DNA of 64,000 nucleotides. Origin: Phoebastria nigripes. Its lineage: Eukaryota > Chordata > Aves > Procellariiformes > Diomedeidae. The position numbers were made by a program, and so were the translations under genes. Position 1 is the stretch's first letter; every line of letters begins with the position of its first letter. The notes below the pieces were generated by a model. The model had not been told where the DNA came from. It worked only from the letters and a program-made list of their open reading frames with translations, and did not search any database. Where the stretch lies: positions 210,995 through 274,994 of the forward strand of contig JAYKAV010002673.1 in NCBI GenBank assembly GCA_035582835.1. Direction: 5' to 3'. Shown here one piece after another: positions 48,584-59,901 of this stretch.

Positions 48584-51030
48584 TATGTCCACATATGGAT
48601 GGATTTAAGGCATGATGTGTCTGGCAGCTCATTTTTAAGGAACAATAACTCAGTGTTCATCTTTAGCTAATCAGTTTCATGCAGTGTCTTGAATGGTGGT
48701 AGGAAAAATCAGATTTCAGCTGTCTGTTGGTGTTGGGCAAATGAAGCTCCCAACCTGGAAGGAGGCCAAGATGATTCCTAGAGGAAGACATCTCTCCAAG
48801 TATGGGCTGAAGATAAATCAGAGGGAGGGAAAGTTCAGGCCAAAGTACTGGTTAATGGTCCTGATTCGGCCCCACCACACTGGAGCAGTTGGCTAAAGGA
48901 GGCTGGGGAAGGATTGCGGCATCCCCTTGAAAGCTGAGTTCAGCTACAGGCGAGTGCAGTGACCTAGCATATATGGCAATCTCCAGTGTGGCCTGTGCTC
49001 AAAGCAGGCGGCAAAACACAGCCCACAGATGGTGGGCAACAGTGGCAACCCTAAGTGCTGTGACCCTGCACATGGCTCTTATAGCAGCCAAGATGCCTGA
49101 GGTACTGGCTGCAATTGCAGAGAGGATGAGGTGGTTTATGATAATAGATTATGCAAGTTCATGGGCTGATCAAGTTCCCACCCTAATGGGAAGGGTACCT
49201 GAGGGAAGAGCAGCAGTGCATTTAAAGATTGTTGTACCTACATTGCTTGTAGGGTTCAGCCTTTTGCAGAGGCACAAACAGCAGAATTACGAGCTGTCTA
49301 AAATGCACTGCCAACAACTGATCAAATGGGCCCACTGTGGGCTCTGCTGGGTTGACTCCTATGGAGGCTGGCAAGCAATTGGGATACAGTCGGGTTTCAT
49401 AATGATTTTACAATCCAAGACAGGAAAGCAGGCATGTAAAAGCTGGCACAGAGAGCAGNCCAAGTAGTCTTGCCCTGGAAAGCCCCCATTTGAGTTACTC
49501 ATGCATAGAAGAGCACCTTAGAAAAGAAATACAGACGCTAAATGGAATAATTTTGTTTTAGCACAGACCCCTGCTGATACCCAGATCCCTCAAAAAGCCT
49601 TTTCATCTAATGTGGGCATTTACAGCTCAAGAGGTGGTATCTGAAGACTGATAAGACAGAGGATCAGGTGGTTTAGCTACGATGTTGGAATTATAAATGC
49701 ACCAGTATCTTTTTGTATAAGTGATTCCCAACCTTTGTATGGGTGGGAATATCCTGAATTGTTTCACATTAATGACTTGTGTGCTAAATGGAGTGTAAAA
49801 ATTAGCAAACATACCATAAAAAACCCCAACTCCACTGGAATGTAAAAAGACCTACAGGGCGGTCAGTCTTTACTCTGCATACTGTAAAACAAAAATTTTG
49901 GAACTACTTTGATGTTGCCTATCTAAACTTCATGAAAGTGGATTCCCCACAGCTAGCCACTCCCTGGGTACATTTTCCTTATTTGCTGTATTACAGGAAG
50001 GATAGCAATTTTAATGCGAACCACATCAAAATATTCACAACCTTTTAATAGATTCAGTGAAGTTCAGGGAATAAAATGATCAATTAAAATTTTAGATGGA
50101 AGTCTAATTCTGTGGGGAGAAACCCAGCTATTCAAAATCACCACGGAAAGTTGGAAAGTCTTCCACTTTTGTAGGAAAGAAAGGGAGAGACAGTGGCCTA
50201 AATTCTTNAGGGAAATTTAGGGATAGTGAGGAGTATCATGAATACCACAGACCTACAACCCGTTTGGAATAAATTCTCACTGATGATCAATGATCTGGTT
50301 AAAGCTTCCACACAGCAATATGAAATGGTCCAAGTTTTAGTACAGACTGAGGTGGATTGTTGCTGCTTGTCAAAGGCTGTGTCCTCACAAATGTCAAACA
50401 TTATACAAACGGGAAGATTCTGTCTGGAATATTACCTCCGTCATGTAGTGTGCTAATATGCAGACTTTATTATTTCCAAGAAACAAATGCAAATCAATTA
50501 AGCATGGAAATGTCCTCTGTGATAACATGTACATTGGAAGATTGCATACCACTAAGAATAGCTTTACAACATTGTGATTAGGAAGACTGTACCATTTGCA
50601 CAGTGTTCCGTAGCGACTGTTTTAAAATAACATTTTATAAAATAATGGTCCCAAGAAAGGTAGGAAATATCAGCTGGTGGAAACCAGAGGTTCCTCAGCT
50701 GTGAGCATATATTAATAAGCAAAACACTGTGTGAGTGTGTCACATGCAAGCATAAACCAGTTTGGTAGAGAAGTTCATTTGTTATTATGGAGCAAAATGG
50801 TTATTTTCAGAAACGTGATCATAGTGTTTCTGTTCTAGAAAAATGTCTGCAGCTATCCATGGCTCTAAAGAATTATTCTGATGCAAAAGGTACCTTGTCA
50901 TTGTGGAAAAAAAAGTGTATCTTGTGTACTGTATCTTGTGACATTTTAATGATAAGGCCACACTAAGTTGAAAACCACACTTTACCAGAAATGTTTGGGT
51001 GTTCTGCATACCCAGCCTGTACATTTTGTT
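48584..51030 (+). other. Copy B-specific block, possibly a decayed retroelement
   Basis: About 2.4 kb with no counterpart in copy A. Broken frames between about 49,250 and 49,400 weakly recall a retroviral RNase H (AEAQTAELRAV, later VDSYGG), but stops interrupt every frame. The longest open frame (48,973-49,467) is not recognisable. A degraded retroviral pol is a guess. Confidence 0.3.
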
Positions 51031-52929
51031 CCTCTCAGGTAGCCTGGCACTTGAAAAGCTGGAGTCACCATTCGTCCTGACATGTCCTGGCATGGCAGCC
51101 CCAGGGCTACAGGATAGAGATGGAGAAAGAAATCCTTGAAAGTGCAGGAAATCCTCAAGCGCAAGTAATTCCTCCAGAAGTATTATGCTTGTCCCATGAG
51201 TCCGAATTCATACCAGGTAACTTAGAAAGCAGCTTCTTCTTCCTGAGACAGCAATGCCAACCCTTCAAATGTGAGGTCTGTGGACGTCTTCCATCTGCAT
51301 ACCATTGCAGTAAAGCAATTCTGATGATCTGTAAGTCATAATGCCCCAATTAATCAATATCGGTGGAAAGTGATTACCAAAATTTTAACTCTGCATCTGT
51401 CCATCCATCTGTCTGCTAATGGACCATTATTTTTGGAGTGTAAACTATTCAACAGCTGTAGAACAGAGGTGAATACTTGACTCGTTTTGCTAATGAAACA
51501 TTAGTTATCAGGAAGTCCCATCCTGAGTGCTGCTGAACCCTGCCCCTCCAATTTTGTCAAAGGCCCCTGAAGTACAAGCACAGGATAATACCAGAGGGCC
51601 CAGGGGTATAAACTGAAATCACAGATGATCATTTACAGACAAATGCAACTTCAACAGGTGGGTAGAAATTATTTTACAGCAGAATTTGAAAACATGTAGA
51701 CTTGTGTAACAGATTAGCGCAGCTGCCCATGGTTGATCACATTGCAGAGATGTCTGTAGGGAGAATATAAAGCAGCAATGAACCCAAACTACTCACTACT
51801 TACACTTGTTCAGAACTGAGTGTGCAGAATGGATCCCTCTGGTGCTTGTATTCTTACATGTGTAAGTATTTTTTGTTGTTGTTAAAAGGAAGTGTACCTC
51901 TATTTTTTGTACTTCATCTGGTACTGTGCTCTTGAGGCTTTTTTGAAATTGTATGCACCATTCTGTCTTTAATCACAGCGCAGAAAATCCATTTGACCTG
52001 GTACCACCTCACATGCCTTATCCTCTCTACACATCTCCTGCTGCCTCACAATGAATTTGTAGATTAGCTCAACCAAATGCTTTGCCATAGGTGTAGGTTA
52101 AAACTTTTGCAGGACTAAGGCTGCCTGGTTGGAACTCTGCTTTTATTGTTAGCTAAGCTAGTCACATATGTCCTGTGGCAGCTGCAAAGTGACCTCTACC
52201 TGCTATGGATGGGATGCTCAGGAGTGCTGTCCTTGAAACTAGGCTATTTGTAGTACAACATGAAGGGATAATGGTGTGGTAGCACCAGTTACCCTCACCA
52301 GCAATCTCCACCTGCCAGCCAAGTGCCTAATCAAGGATTTTTCACCCTCAGACCAGTCTTCCCTGCAATTCTGTGGATGACTGTTGTCANGTAAAAGCTA
52401 GTGGCCCAAGGAATTGCCTGGTAAAAGAAAGTGCTAGTGATGTTCATTGCTTTCTACTTTAACTGGTAAAAGACAGAGACTTAGTGAAAAGTTTTTGAGC
52501 TTTCTTTTCACGTAGAACTGTCTTTGGAATGGATTTGAGGGACTGAAAAAGCTGTAGCGTGATCAGTGAGAGTGGGTCTAGATTTGGGCATATGAATGAA
52601 CTTCGCAGAATCGCACTAGCGCATGTGCAGATGGAAGTTCCTAAATAGAAACTGAGCTCGTGCGCTCTCCTTGAGGTGGGGATAGCAGGGGAAGATGTCT
52701 ATTATGAATGTAGCTGTGTTCTTGAAACCTGTTATCCAGGCTTTTCCTTTGGAGAAACCATGTCTTGTTAAATGCAAGCTGCACAGATTCCAGGCTATGT
52801 TGTCCAGGATGAGGAGCTCTACGTGTTTCTACAGTTTGGGGTTTGCTCTAACTTTTGTATGTTCAGACCTAGTACTCTGGTAACACAGGAGACCCTGTGG
52901 TGTTAGAAAGGTACTGTTTCTGAGTTGTA

Positions 52930-53544
52930 TATATTAGGATATTTTGAATGTTAAAGATATGTAGATACCCGTAATGTAAGGATACCTGAGTTTTGAGATA
53001 GCTGCTTAAGGGCTATTCAGCCTAACAGACAAAGGCAAGAGACAGAAGCAGCAAGAAGCCACACCTAGGTACACAAATGCTAGCAAACAGGCATTGAGGA
53101 GAGCAGTGCCAAACATCAGAACTCCCTGGCCACTCAGTGGGTGATCACTGGAGGATGCCCTTAAAGCCATTAAGAGGTTCAACCAGATCTTTGTAGCAGA
53201 GAAGAAGGGCAGAAACAAGATTATCAGGCGACTTACGAGAGAGAACAAACATCACAGGAAATTAAAGAGGGCTTGTGGGAATTACTGTGGGAATCTTACT
53301 GTGGGGCTCATGGGAAACTTACTGTATTTAGAGAAAGGGCCAAAGGCAGGAAAAGGGAGGAATCAAGGTGGGTAGGGGAAGAACAAGCCTGGGGAAATGG
53401 AGAGGAGGTGAGATAAAATGTATTGGTCATGTTTTGCAAGCTGCTGGCCAGAACGCCTGTCTGGCCAAGCCGCATGTCTGATCAATACAGATTGTCTTTT
53501 CTTCTTACTAAACTCTATCTCCTGCTATCTTCTGTTTCTTTTGG
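52930..53544. other. Block replacing copy A 31.66-33.40 kb, origin unknown
   Basis: Copy A homology stops at about 52,925 and resumes at 53,545. The block holds a purine-rich stretch with repeated TTACTGTGGG-like words and ends in a pyrimidine-rich segment (CTTACTAAACTCTATCTCCTG) that resembles an LTR U5 end. Classification is uncertain. Confidence 0.35.
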
Positions 53545-53998
53545 GGAAGTCTTCCAGCATCAAAAAGCCAGTCCAATGGAGCAGAGCTACTTTTGAACAA
53601 GCCCCGAGTAAGACTCTGCTTTGGTTTATGAACTCTGGTGCCTTGCACCGAGTTCAAGTTCTTGATGCTGTTCTGTAGTGATTTCTTTTTTGCTTGTTAC
53701 AAGCTTTCAAGTGCTTCTGAACTACCAGCATGTTAACCCACTGCTGAACTGACAATACAAGCTTTAATCTGCACTGCTTCTTTAGCCATGTACTTGATGA
53801 TGGAAGATCCAAAGAAACAGCTGAACCTGGTAGAAAGATCCATTGAAGCCAAATAACTTAGCTAACATGTTTTGCAATCAGTGTGTTTCTTAGAAGCAAT
53901 AAGATTAGGTGGATCAGCTGGTGTGCTCTGTGCTTGGTGGAAAGAAGCTTATTTAAATTAAGAGGACTAGAGAATCTTTGCCTCAGTCCAGAAAGAAA

Positions 53999-54070
53999 AT
54001 GAGTTCCACAGAAGACCTTGACTATCCTCAAATCATCTTGCAATACAACCATGGATTTTTAGTCTCAAAG
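53999..54070 (+). pseudogene. ASMT pseudogene exon 1
   Basis: All 72 coding bases are identical to ASMT exon 1 (33,866-33,937), with the GTAAGAAATG donor intact. The 5' flank is also nearly identical, including the TATTTAAAT box, CAGCTG and GATTA motifs. Confidence 0.95.
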
Positions 54071-54310
54071 GTAAGAAATGTAACTCAGTCTTGGATAGAT
54101 GTCTAAGACTGGAATGCTCAAGGGCCTTGTTTAATGTCTCTAAGAAGAAAAAAGTTCATAATAAAGCATCCTAATACTACACTGACTTTAAACTTGGAAT
54201 AGGCATGATAGAAGTCTGAAAGGAAAAAAAAACCTAAGGCAGACCTGCCCCTCAGGATGGACCTAACATTTATTGACACCTCTCTGACCTTTGGAGGCTT
54301 GGATGAGTAG

Positions 54311-54885
54311 TGTCCTGGTTTTGGCTAGGATGGAGTTGATTTTCTTCCTAGTGGCTGGTATAGTGCTGTGTTTTGGATTTAGTATGAGAAGGTTGTTGAT
54401 AACACACTGATGTTTTAGTTGTTGCTAAGTAGTGCTTACACTTGTCAAGGACTTTTCAGCTTCCCATGCTCTGCCAGGTGCACAAGAAGCTGGGAGGGAG
54501 CATAGCCAGGACAGCTAACCCAACTGGCCAATGGGGTATTCCATACCATATGACATCATGCTCAGTATATAAAGCTGGGGGAAGAAGAAGGAAGGGGGGA
54601 CGTTTGGAGTTATGGCGTTTGTCTTCCCAAGTAGCCGTTACGCGTAATGGAGCCCTGCTTTCCTGGCGATGGCTGAACACCTGCCTGCTGATGGGAAGTA
54701 GTGAAGGAATTCCTTGTTTTGCTTTGCTTGCTTGCGTGGCTTTTGCTTTACCTGTTAAACTGTCTTTATCTCAACCCATGAGTTTTCTCACTTTTATGCT
54801 TCCAACTCTCTCCCCCATCCCACCAGGGGGAAGTGAGCAAGCGGCTGGGTGGTGCTTGGTTGCTGGCTGGGGTTAAACCACGACA
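54311..54885 (+). mobile_element. Solo ERVL LTR inserted in copy B intron 1
   Basis: Starts TGTCCTGGTTTTGGCTAGGA and ends ...GTTAAACCACGACA. Flanked by GTAG on both sides (54,307-54,310 and 54,886-54,889). Copy A at about 34,170-34,195 reads through uninterrupted (GGATGAGCAGAACTTGTCTC), so it is the empty site. Confidence 0.94.
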
Positions 54886-55439
54886 GTAGACCTTATCTCT
54901 GCATGAAGTTTTAAAAACACAGGGGTTTATAGCTGAGGGCTTGCTGTCTGACTGCTTCAAATGTGGAAGGTTCCTTCGGTGATGGGATTTCTTCCCACTT
55001 TTCATTTTTGGAGTTTGAGAAACAGAGGGCTGACTTCAATTGCCTTTTTCTCCCCCTGTTAAACCATGCAAAGAACAAGATTTTTCAAATATCTTCTTCC
55101 TTCCCAAAATTTACCATGCAGCAGGCTGAGTTTGATAAGATTTATATATTATGTCCCATCAGATGGAAGGGACTGTGAATACGGAGTGTGTTATAATGAC
55201 TCTCTTCCAGACAGCATATCATTAAAGCAGACAAGCAGTAGTTTCAATTTCCTTAATGTTTGCTGATGCTGTTTTACGGTGTGTATGTGCATTTGCATAA
55301 AATTCCTCTATTCAATTTCAGTTTTAATTTTCCTCATTTGCAATCTACAGTGCTTTCAAATTTCACATTCATGTCATGTTTTTAAGAAGTAATCTCAACC
55401 ATGTTCTTACTGAAGGTAAAAGTGTCTTCCCTCTTACGG

Positions 55440-55905
55440 ATGTTACCAAATCATTTGCCGACAATACTAAATTAGGTTTCTGATGATACTAAATTAGGAG
55501 GAACCATTGATTCCCTTGAAGGTGGAGAGACCTTACAGAGAGATCTTAATAGATTAGAGCACTGGGCAATCACCAACCACANGAAATTTAACAAGGACAA
55601 ATGCCAGATTCTGTACCTGGGACGGTGTAATCCTGGATGTACTTATAGACTGGGGTACAAGAGGCTTGAGTGCAGCCCTGCAGAAAGGGATCTGGGGGTT
55701 TTGGTTGACGGTAANCTCAATGTGAGTCAACAATGTGCCCTGGTGGCCAAAATGGCCAACTGTATCATGGGGTGTATTAAGCACAGTATAGCTAACCTGC
55801 TCAAAGAAATGATTGTCCCACTATACTCAGCATTGGTGGGGCCTCACCTCGAGTACTGTGTGCAGTTTTGGGCTCCACAATATAAGGAGGATATAAAAAT
55901 TAATG
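55440..55905 (+). mobile_element. CR1 LINE internal fragment at deletion junction
   Basis: Reads in broken + frames as the CR1 reverse transcriptase C-terminal half ([17 protein letters not shown] and [20 protein letters not shown]), with a frameshift and one or more stops. It lacks the CR1 3' tail and joins directly to ASMT exon 5 remnant sequence. It sits exactly where copy A's 34.95-38.77 kb (exons 2-4) should be. Confidence 0.92.
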
Positions 55906-55934
55906 TGTCCAAATTAAACTAATGCTGAAATGCT

Positions 55935-56038
55935 GAAAAGAAATGCTGAAATTCATGGCTGTCCAGAACTCAGTATGGAGTATATGTGGCAGAGATGTTC
56001 TTGTTGCATTTGACCTTTCCCCTTTCACGCAGATCTGT
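55935..56038 (+). pseudogene. ASMT pseudogene exon 5, 5' end lost
   Basis: Matches ASMT exon 5 from about GAAATG(C/A)TGAAATTCATGGC onward, to the GACCTGGGAG|GTGAGC donor. The first bases and the AG acceptor are replaced by CR1-junction sequence. It still reads VWSICGRDVLVAFDLSPF in frame. Confidence 0.9.
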
Positions 56039-57435
56039 GACCTGGGAGGTGAGCGTCAGCAGATCTTCTTTAACAAGCCTCTGAACTGTCTTCATTTACA
56101 AGCTCTGAAAAGAAAAATAACTCCTATGTTATATGACAGGTACAGCAATGGAAAGCAGGACATATCTCAGAATCTTGTCAGCAATAAAGGGAGAGTTTTA
56201 CTGTCTTGGTTGCGTTAAAAAGAGAAATGTGAGAGTGGTGAGAGCGTTAGGAAGCTCAATGTTTTTCTCTACAGAGTCTCATTTGTGTGATTAGTGGCTT
56301 ATCCCCTTGCACACGTGGCAGGTTTGGCATTTTTTCTTGCCTTGCTTGATACATTCTTCTAGTGCCAGACTCTTTCCCTCCTCCCCTTCAGTCAGTGTCA
56401 TTAAGTTGAGAGACTCTCTGCAGTCTCTTACACCACTGTCCCAGCACTGCTGAGCAGTGCCAGGATTCATGGGAGCCATTAGGCTCCGTCACGGGCTCCA
56501 TCACTGCTTCCCCAGCGCCTGGTTGTGTGGCTCTGTTTTTCATTTCCCATCTTTCTAACTGCAGAAAAGAGGAAGCCAAGGAAGGCTAGTCTGCAGGGGG
56601 CCCCTGCACACTATAAATGCCAAAGTCATGATTCCCAGTGTTTTGTTCCTGGGGGCCACTAAGAGGGTCACCACTAGGCTGGAGGTGACGTAGTTCACTT
56701 ACCTCTCATCAGCCTTTGTCTCTTTGTTCTCCTGAACTCTGTGTCTGCATGTCTGGCTGCGAGGGCTCCCTGCCCACATCCGTTGAGGTTAATCCTTCTC
56801 CAAGGGAAGAGAGCCTGCAGTGGATTTGTGCTGCAGGTTCAGCTGCCATCTTTTTGAGCTTATGTTTTTCAAGATAATAAAATCTAACAGTGGTTATCAT
56901 CTAATGTGTCTACCAATGTTTGTACCTTCTGTATGAGACAACTACATGAGCTCTTTAAAAGGCATTTTTCTCGGAAGGATTAACACTTAAATGTTTTGTG
57001 GTACTTTGTTTTAAAATAACTACTCTCAGAAGGAAACATCGGATATGTGGCATAACACTATGCCGTTAGAGAAGTGTATACGTCATAGTAAAAATCCCAT
57101 TAAGCATCACATTGAACCCTCGAGCTTTGAAAATACTGTCTACAGAGCTGAGTTCTCAGCAAAATCAGTAAGCTCCTGTGGATTTCAGCTGGGAGAAATG
57201 GGAATTTCCATCCCAGCCATAGCATCCCCTTCAGCCCTGGTATGTCAGTACCTCAGTAGCCACGCAGAGGCACGCTCCAATGCATTTTTTCGTTGTCTTC
57301 TGTGATGTTGAAATATGACTTAATGTAGAGGCTGCTTCTTCCTGAAACTAAAGGTTAGGATCTAATAACTCAGCTGAAAAATATCTTCGTCTTCTCAGAG
57401 CTCAGCGTGTGTTTTATTTCTCTTTATTCAACCAG

Positions 57436-57641
57436 GCGGTGGAGTGCTGCTGGTTGAATCGCTTCTGAATGAAGATAAAAGTGGGCCTTTAGAAACCCAA
57501 CTGTATTCAATTAATATGTTGGTGCAGACAGAAGGAAAAGAGCGAACAGCAGCAGAGCTGCTCCTTGAGGCAGCTGGCTTTGGAGAGATTCAAGTCAAGA
57601 GGACTGGAAAAGTCTATGATGCTGTTTTAAGAAGGAAATAA
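57436..57641 (+). pseudogene. ASMT pseudogene exon 8 (last exon)
   Basis: Acceptor CAACCAG and frame are preserved to TAA. It differs from ASMT exon 8 by a 6-bp in-frame deletion (residues GYSK become EL) and a Gly to Arg change near the end (LRRK). The 3' flank stays similar, but the poly(A) site differs: AATGAA replaces the ASMT AATAAA, while a new AATAAA occurs at 57,799-57,804. Confidence 0.93.
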
Positions 57642-58929
57642 TTCTCTCTTCTTTCTTCTGTTCTCTTAAGTGGGGAAATGAGATAAGCCATCAACTTAGC
57701 TTTTAGTTAAGGCAGTCAACTCTTTTGTAAGCTGATGCATTGTCAGGAGAATCACTGAGTGTTGAGCACATACGGATTGTATGTCTGAGTATGGGAAAAA
57801 TAAATTAACACCTCCTCCACAAGATCAGTTCACAGTTTTTGCTTCAGGTTTTTTCCCCATTCTTTCAAAGTTTAACATGGTACCTGGCAAAGATTAATTT
57901 TAATTTGTACTCTGTTTGCTTCCTGCAAAATGAAATCATTCACTGTAGTGAGGTTCGTTTTTCTCATGTTCCCTGGGGACTGATGTAGCACAGGGTAAAT
58001 TCTAACTCCTCGTGAGTGGTCACTTTTGAACCTGTAATTCTGTCCTAAAGGGTAGGAATGAAGGGGCAGCCAATGACAGTTGAAGTGGGAAATGAAAAAA
58101 AACAGCTAGCAAATGAAATATTTTTCCTTCCTTTGCTACAGTCTGTGACACACATTGGTGCAGGGTACAGAGCAGCATTCACAAAAGGCCCGGACACTTG
58201 CAGGGTCAGAAGTGTGATTTGTTATTAGAGGAATAAACACACTCCTTCCATATCCTCCTTAGGATTTAAGCACTGGATTTCTGCATGTGAATAGACTACA
58301 AATACCAGATTTCAGGGGGACATTTGCTCCTGAAGACAGTTTTTCTCTAACCAGGAGTTGGACAGAGGGGCAAGGTGGCCTTTTGCTGTGGATCATCTCA
58401 TCTGTGGAAAATGTGCTTCATGCAAAGATTCTCATGGATGAGGAAATGGACTTGGAGGAACACAAGTCCAGGCTGGCTTTTCTTGTGATAATTTTGGGGG
58501 ATGATAGCTCTGGTAGTAAGTGATCAATTCAAGGGCAAGGCAGTGTCCAGAGACAGGTCCATGTAGAAGCCGAGACACCAGGAAGGTCTAGGGGAAGCTG
58601 GTATGAAAAATGATGCTGTATTTCCTTTAGAATACAGATTAACTTGTGAAAAAGAGAACTTCACAGCCTAGCGTGGTGACCATTGGGAGGGCAGTGATGC
58701 TTGTGCACTGGTAACACTTTTGAGAGCCCAGTGAATAGCAGCTGTGAGGCAGAGGGAAGTAGTGGAGGATCTAATTATCCATCAGGGATCTCTCTGCCAC
58801 TTGCCATCTGCTATTTCTTTAAATCAGTTGGCGAAGTACAGCTTGCAATAGCCCAGGTGCCTGGTGCAGGAAGCATTTGGAGGAGGTGGTGGGAAGTGAG
58901 TATCTGTGCATGTGGCTTGAATGATAGTT

Positions 58930-59900
58930 GAGGCTGCAGCAACTGGTGTAGTTTCTTAACAGAGTATAGGAAGTGTACAACTAGTATAAGAAGTAAGGAT
59001 TTTTTCCTTGTCCAAGACCTGGAAGATGAAACTACCTTAATTTTGACATTCCACACTTCTGAGTGCGAGACACTGCAACGTTAACATTCATCAGACTTTC
59101 CTTTAGCTAGTGAGTTGGGTGTTTTGACATACTGTCTCAGTTCAAGCTGGAGATTCATTCAAAGAAAGTTATCCTCTGCCAGTGCCGAGTTCTAACCTTT
59201 TAGTACAGCTGTGAACCCCTGTGACTGCACAGGGAAAGCTGGAATGATTAGGGCTCCAGGAGACAAATAGACCCATCTCTTCTGAACCGCTGCAAAATGC
59301 AAAGACAGTCGAATGGCACTATCCAGATATAGGCTATATAGATCCAGATATAGGCTATAGAGACTATTCCCCAAGCCATCTCTCAGAAGTATTGGCCACC
59401 TCTCAGCTCAGGGTCTTGGATGGAATAGGACTCAATGCACAGCATGCAGATACTCTTATTTCAGCCATCACTTATCTCTGGTTGAATAGGGCATTATCTG
59501 ATACTGTGTTTAGAATTTTATGCCTATATGCAGCTGCAAATAAGGTATAGAGACCAGAAGCTGGATCTTGCAACATTTCTACAGTGCACATTTTGGGATG
59601 GTCAAGGGCAGATCCGAGTGCTCAGGAAGGTAGTATGGTAACAGCAGTCTGTTTATTTTGTGTGACTATATAGAGACAGGTATTAGAATGGCTATCTCTG
59701 TCTAACTGTATATATTCAACTGTATCTATCTATAACAGATACTGCCTCATGAGTTTTAAACTGATACATTTTCCTGTTTGTGAAGGGAAGTCCTTCCTTT
59801 ATTTTTTTCCAGGATCTAGCTGAGAAATATCACATTTGGCAGTTCTGGACGCAATGTAATGTGCGTATTTAAAATAGGGTATGAAGTAAAGGATGCTTAG
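58930..59900. other. Intergenic, right of duplication copy B
   Basis: No gene recognised. Contains a 21-bp imperfect tandem duplication at 59,321-59,362. Confidence 0.6.
59321..59362. repeat. 21-bp tandem duplication
   Basis: The unit beginning ATCCAGATATAGGCTATA occurs twice in a row, with one or two changes at the end. Confidence 0.9.
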
Positions 59901-59901
59901 T

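Larger units (their letters stand above)
53999..57641 (+). pseudogene. ASMT partial duplicate (exons 1, 5 and 8 only)
   Basis: Three ASMT exons remain: exon 1 at 53,999-54,070, most of exon 5 ending at 56,038, and exon 8 at 57,436-57,641. Exons 2, 3, 4, 6 and 7 are absent, removing most of the dimerisation region and the catalytic His-Asp exon. Exon 5 has lost its acceptor. Splicing exon 1 straight to exon 8 joins phase 0 to phase 1 and hits a stop after about ten codons. It cannot encode ASMT. The duplicated promoter region and intact exon 1 donor mean it may still be transcribed. Confidence 0.9.
47640..58930 (+). repeat. Segmental duplication, copy B (ASMT remnant)
   Basis: Collinear with copy A (24,880-43,000) but shorter. 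Segments equivalent to about 28.5-31.0 kb, 31.39-31.51 kb, 31.7-33.4 kb, 34.95-38.77 kb and 39.4-41.47 kb of copy A are missing or replaced. Extra sequence is present at 48,140-51,030, 52,930-53,544, 54,311-54,885 (LTR), 55,440-55,905 (CR1) and about 56,570-57,060. Identity is uneven: roughly 97% by eye around exon 1 but far lower at 47.6-48.1 kb. Confidence 0.87.

Noticed and set aside
55943..56218. Intact small gene of 91 codons
   Set aside because: It is ASMT pseudogene exon 5 read through into intron sequence; the same read-through occurs in the real gene at 38,760-39,048.
53999..57641. Copy B as a second functional ASMT or an ASMTL gene
   Set aside because: Five of eight exons are missing, the exon 5 acceptor is gone, and no Maf-like domain typical of ASMTL is present.
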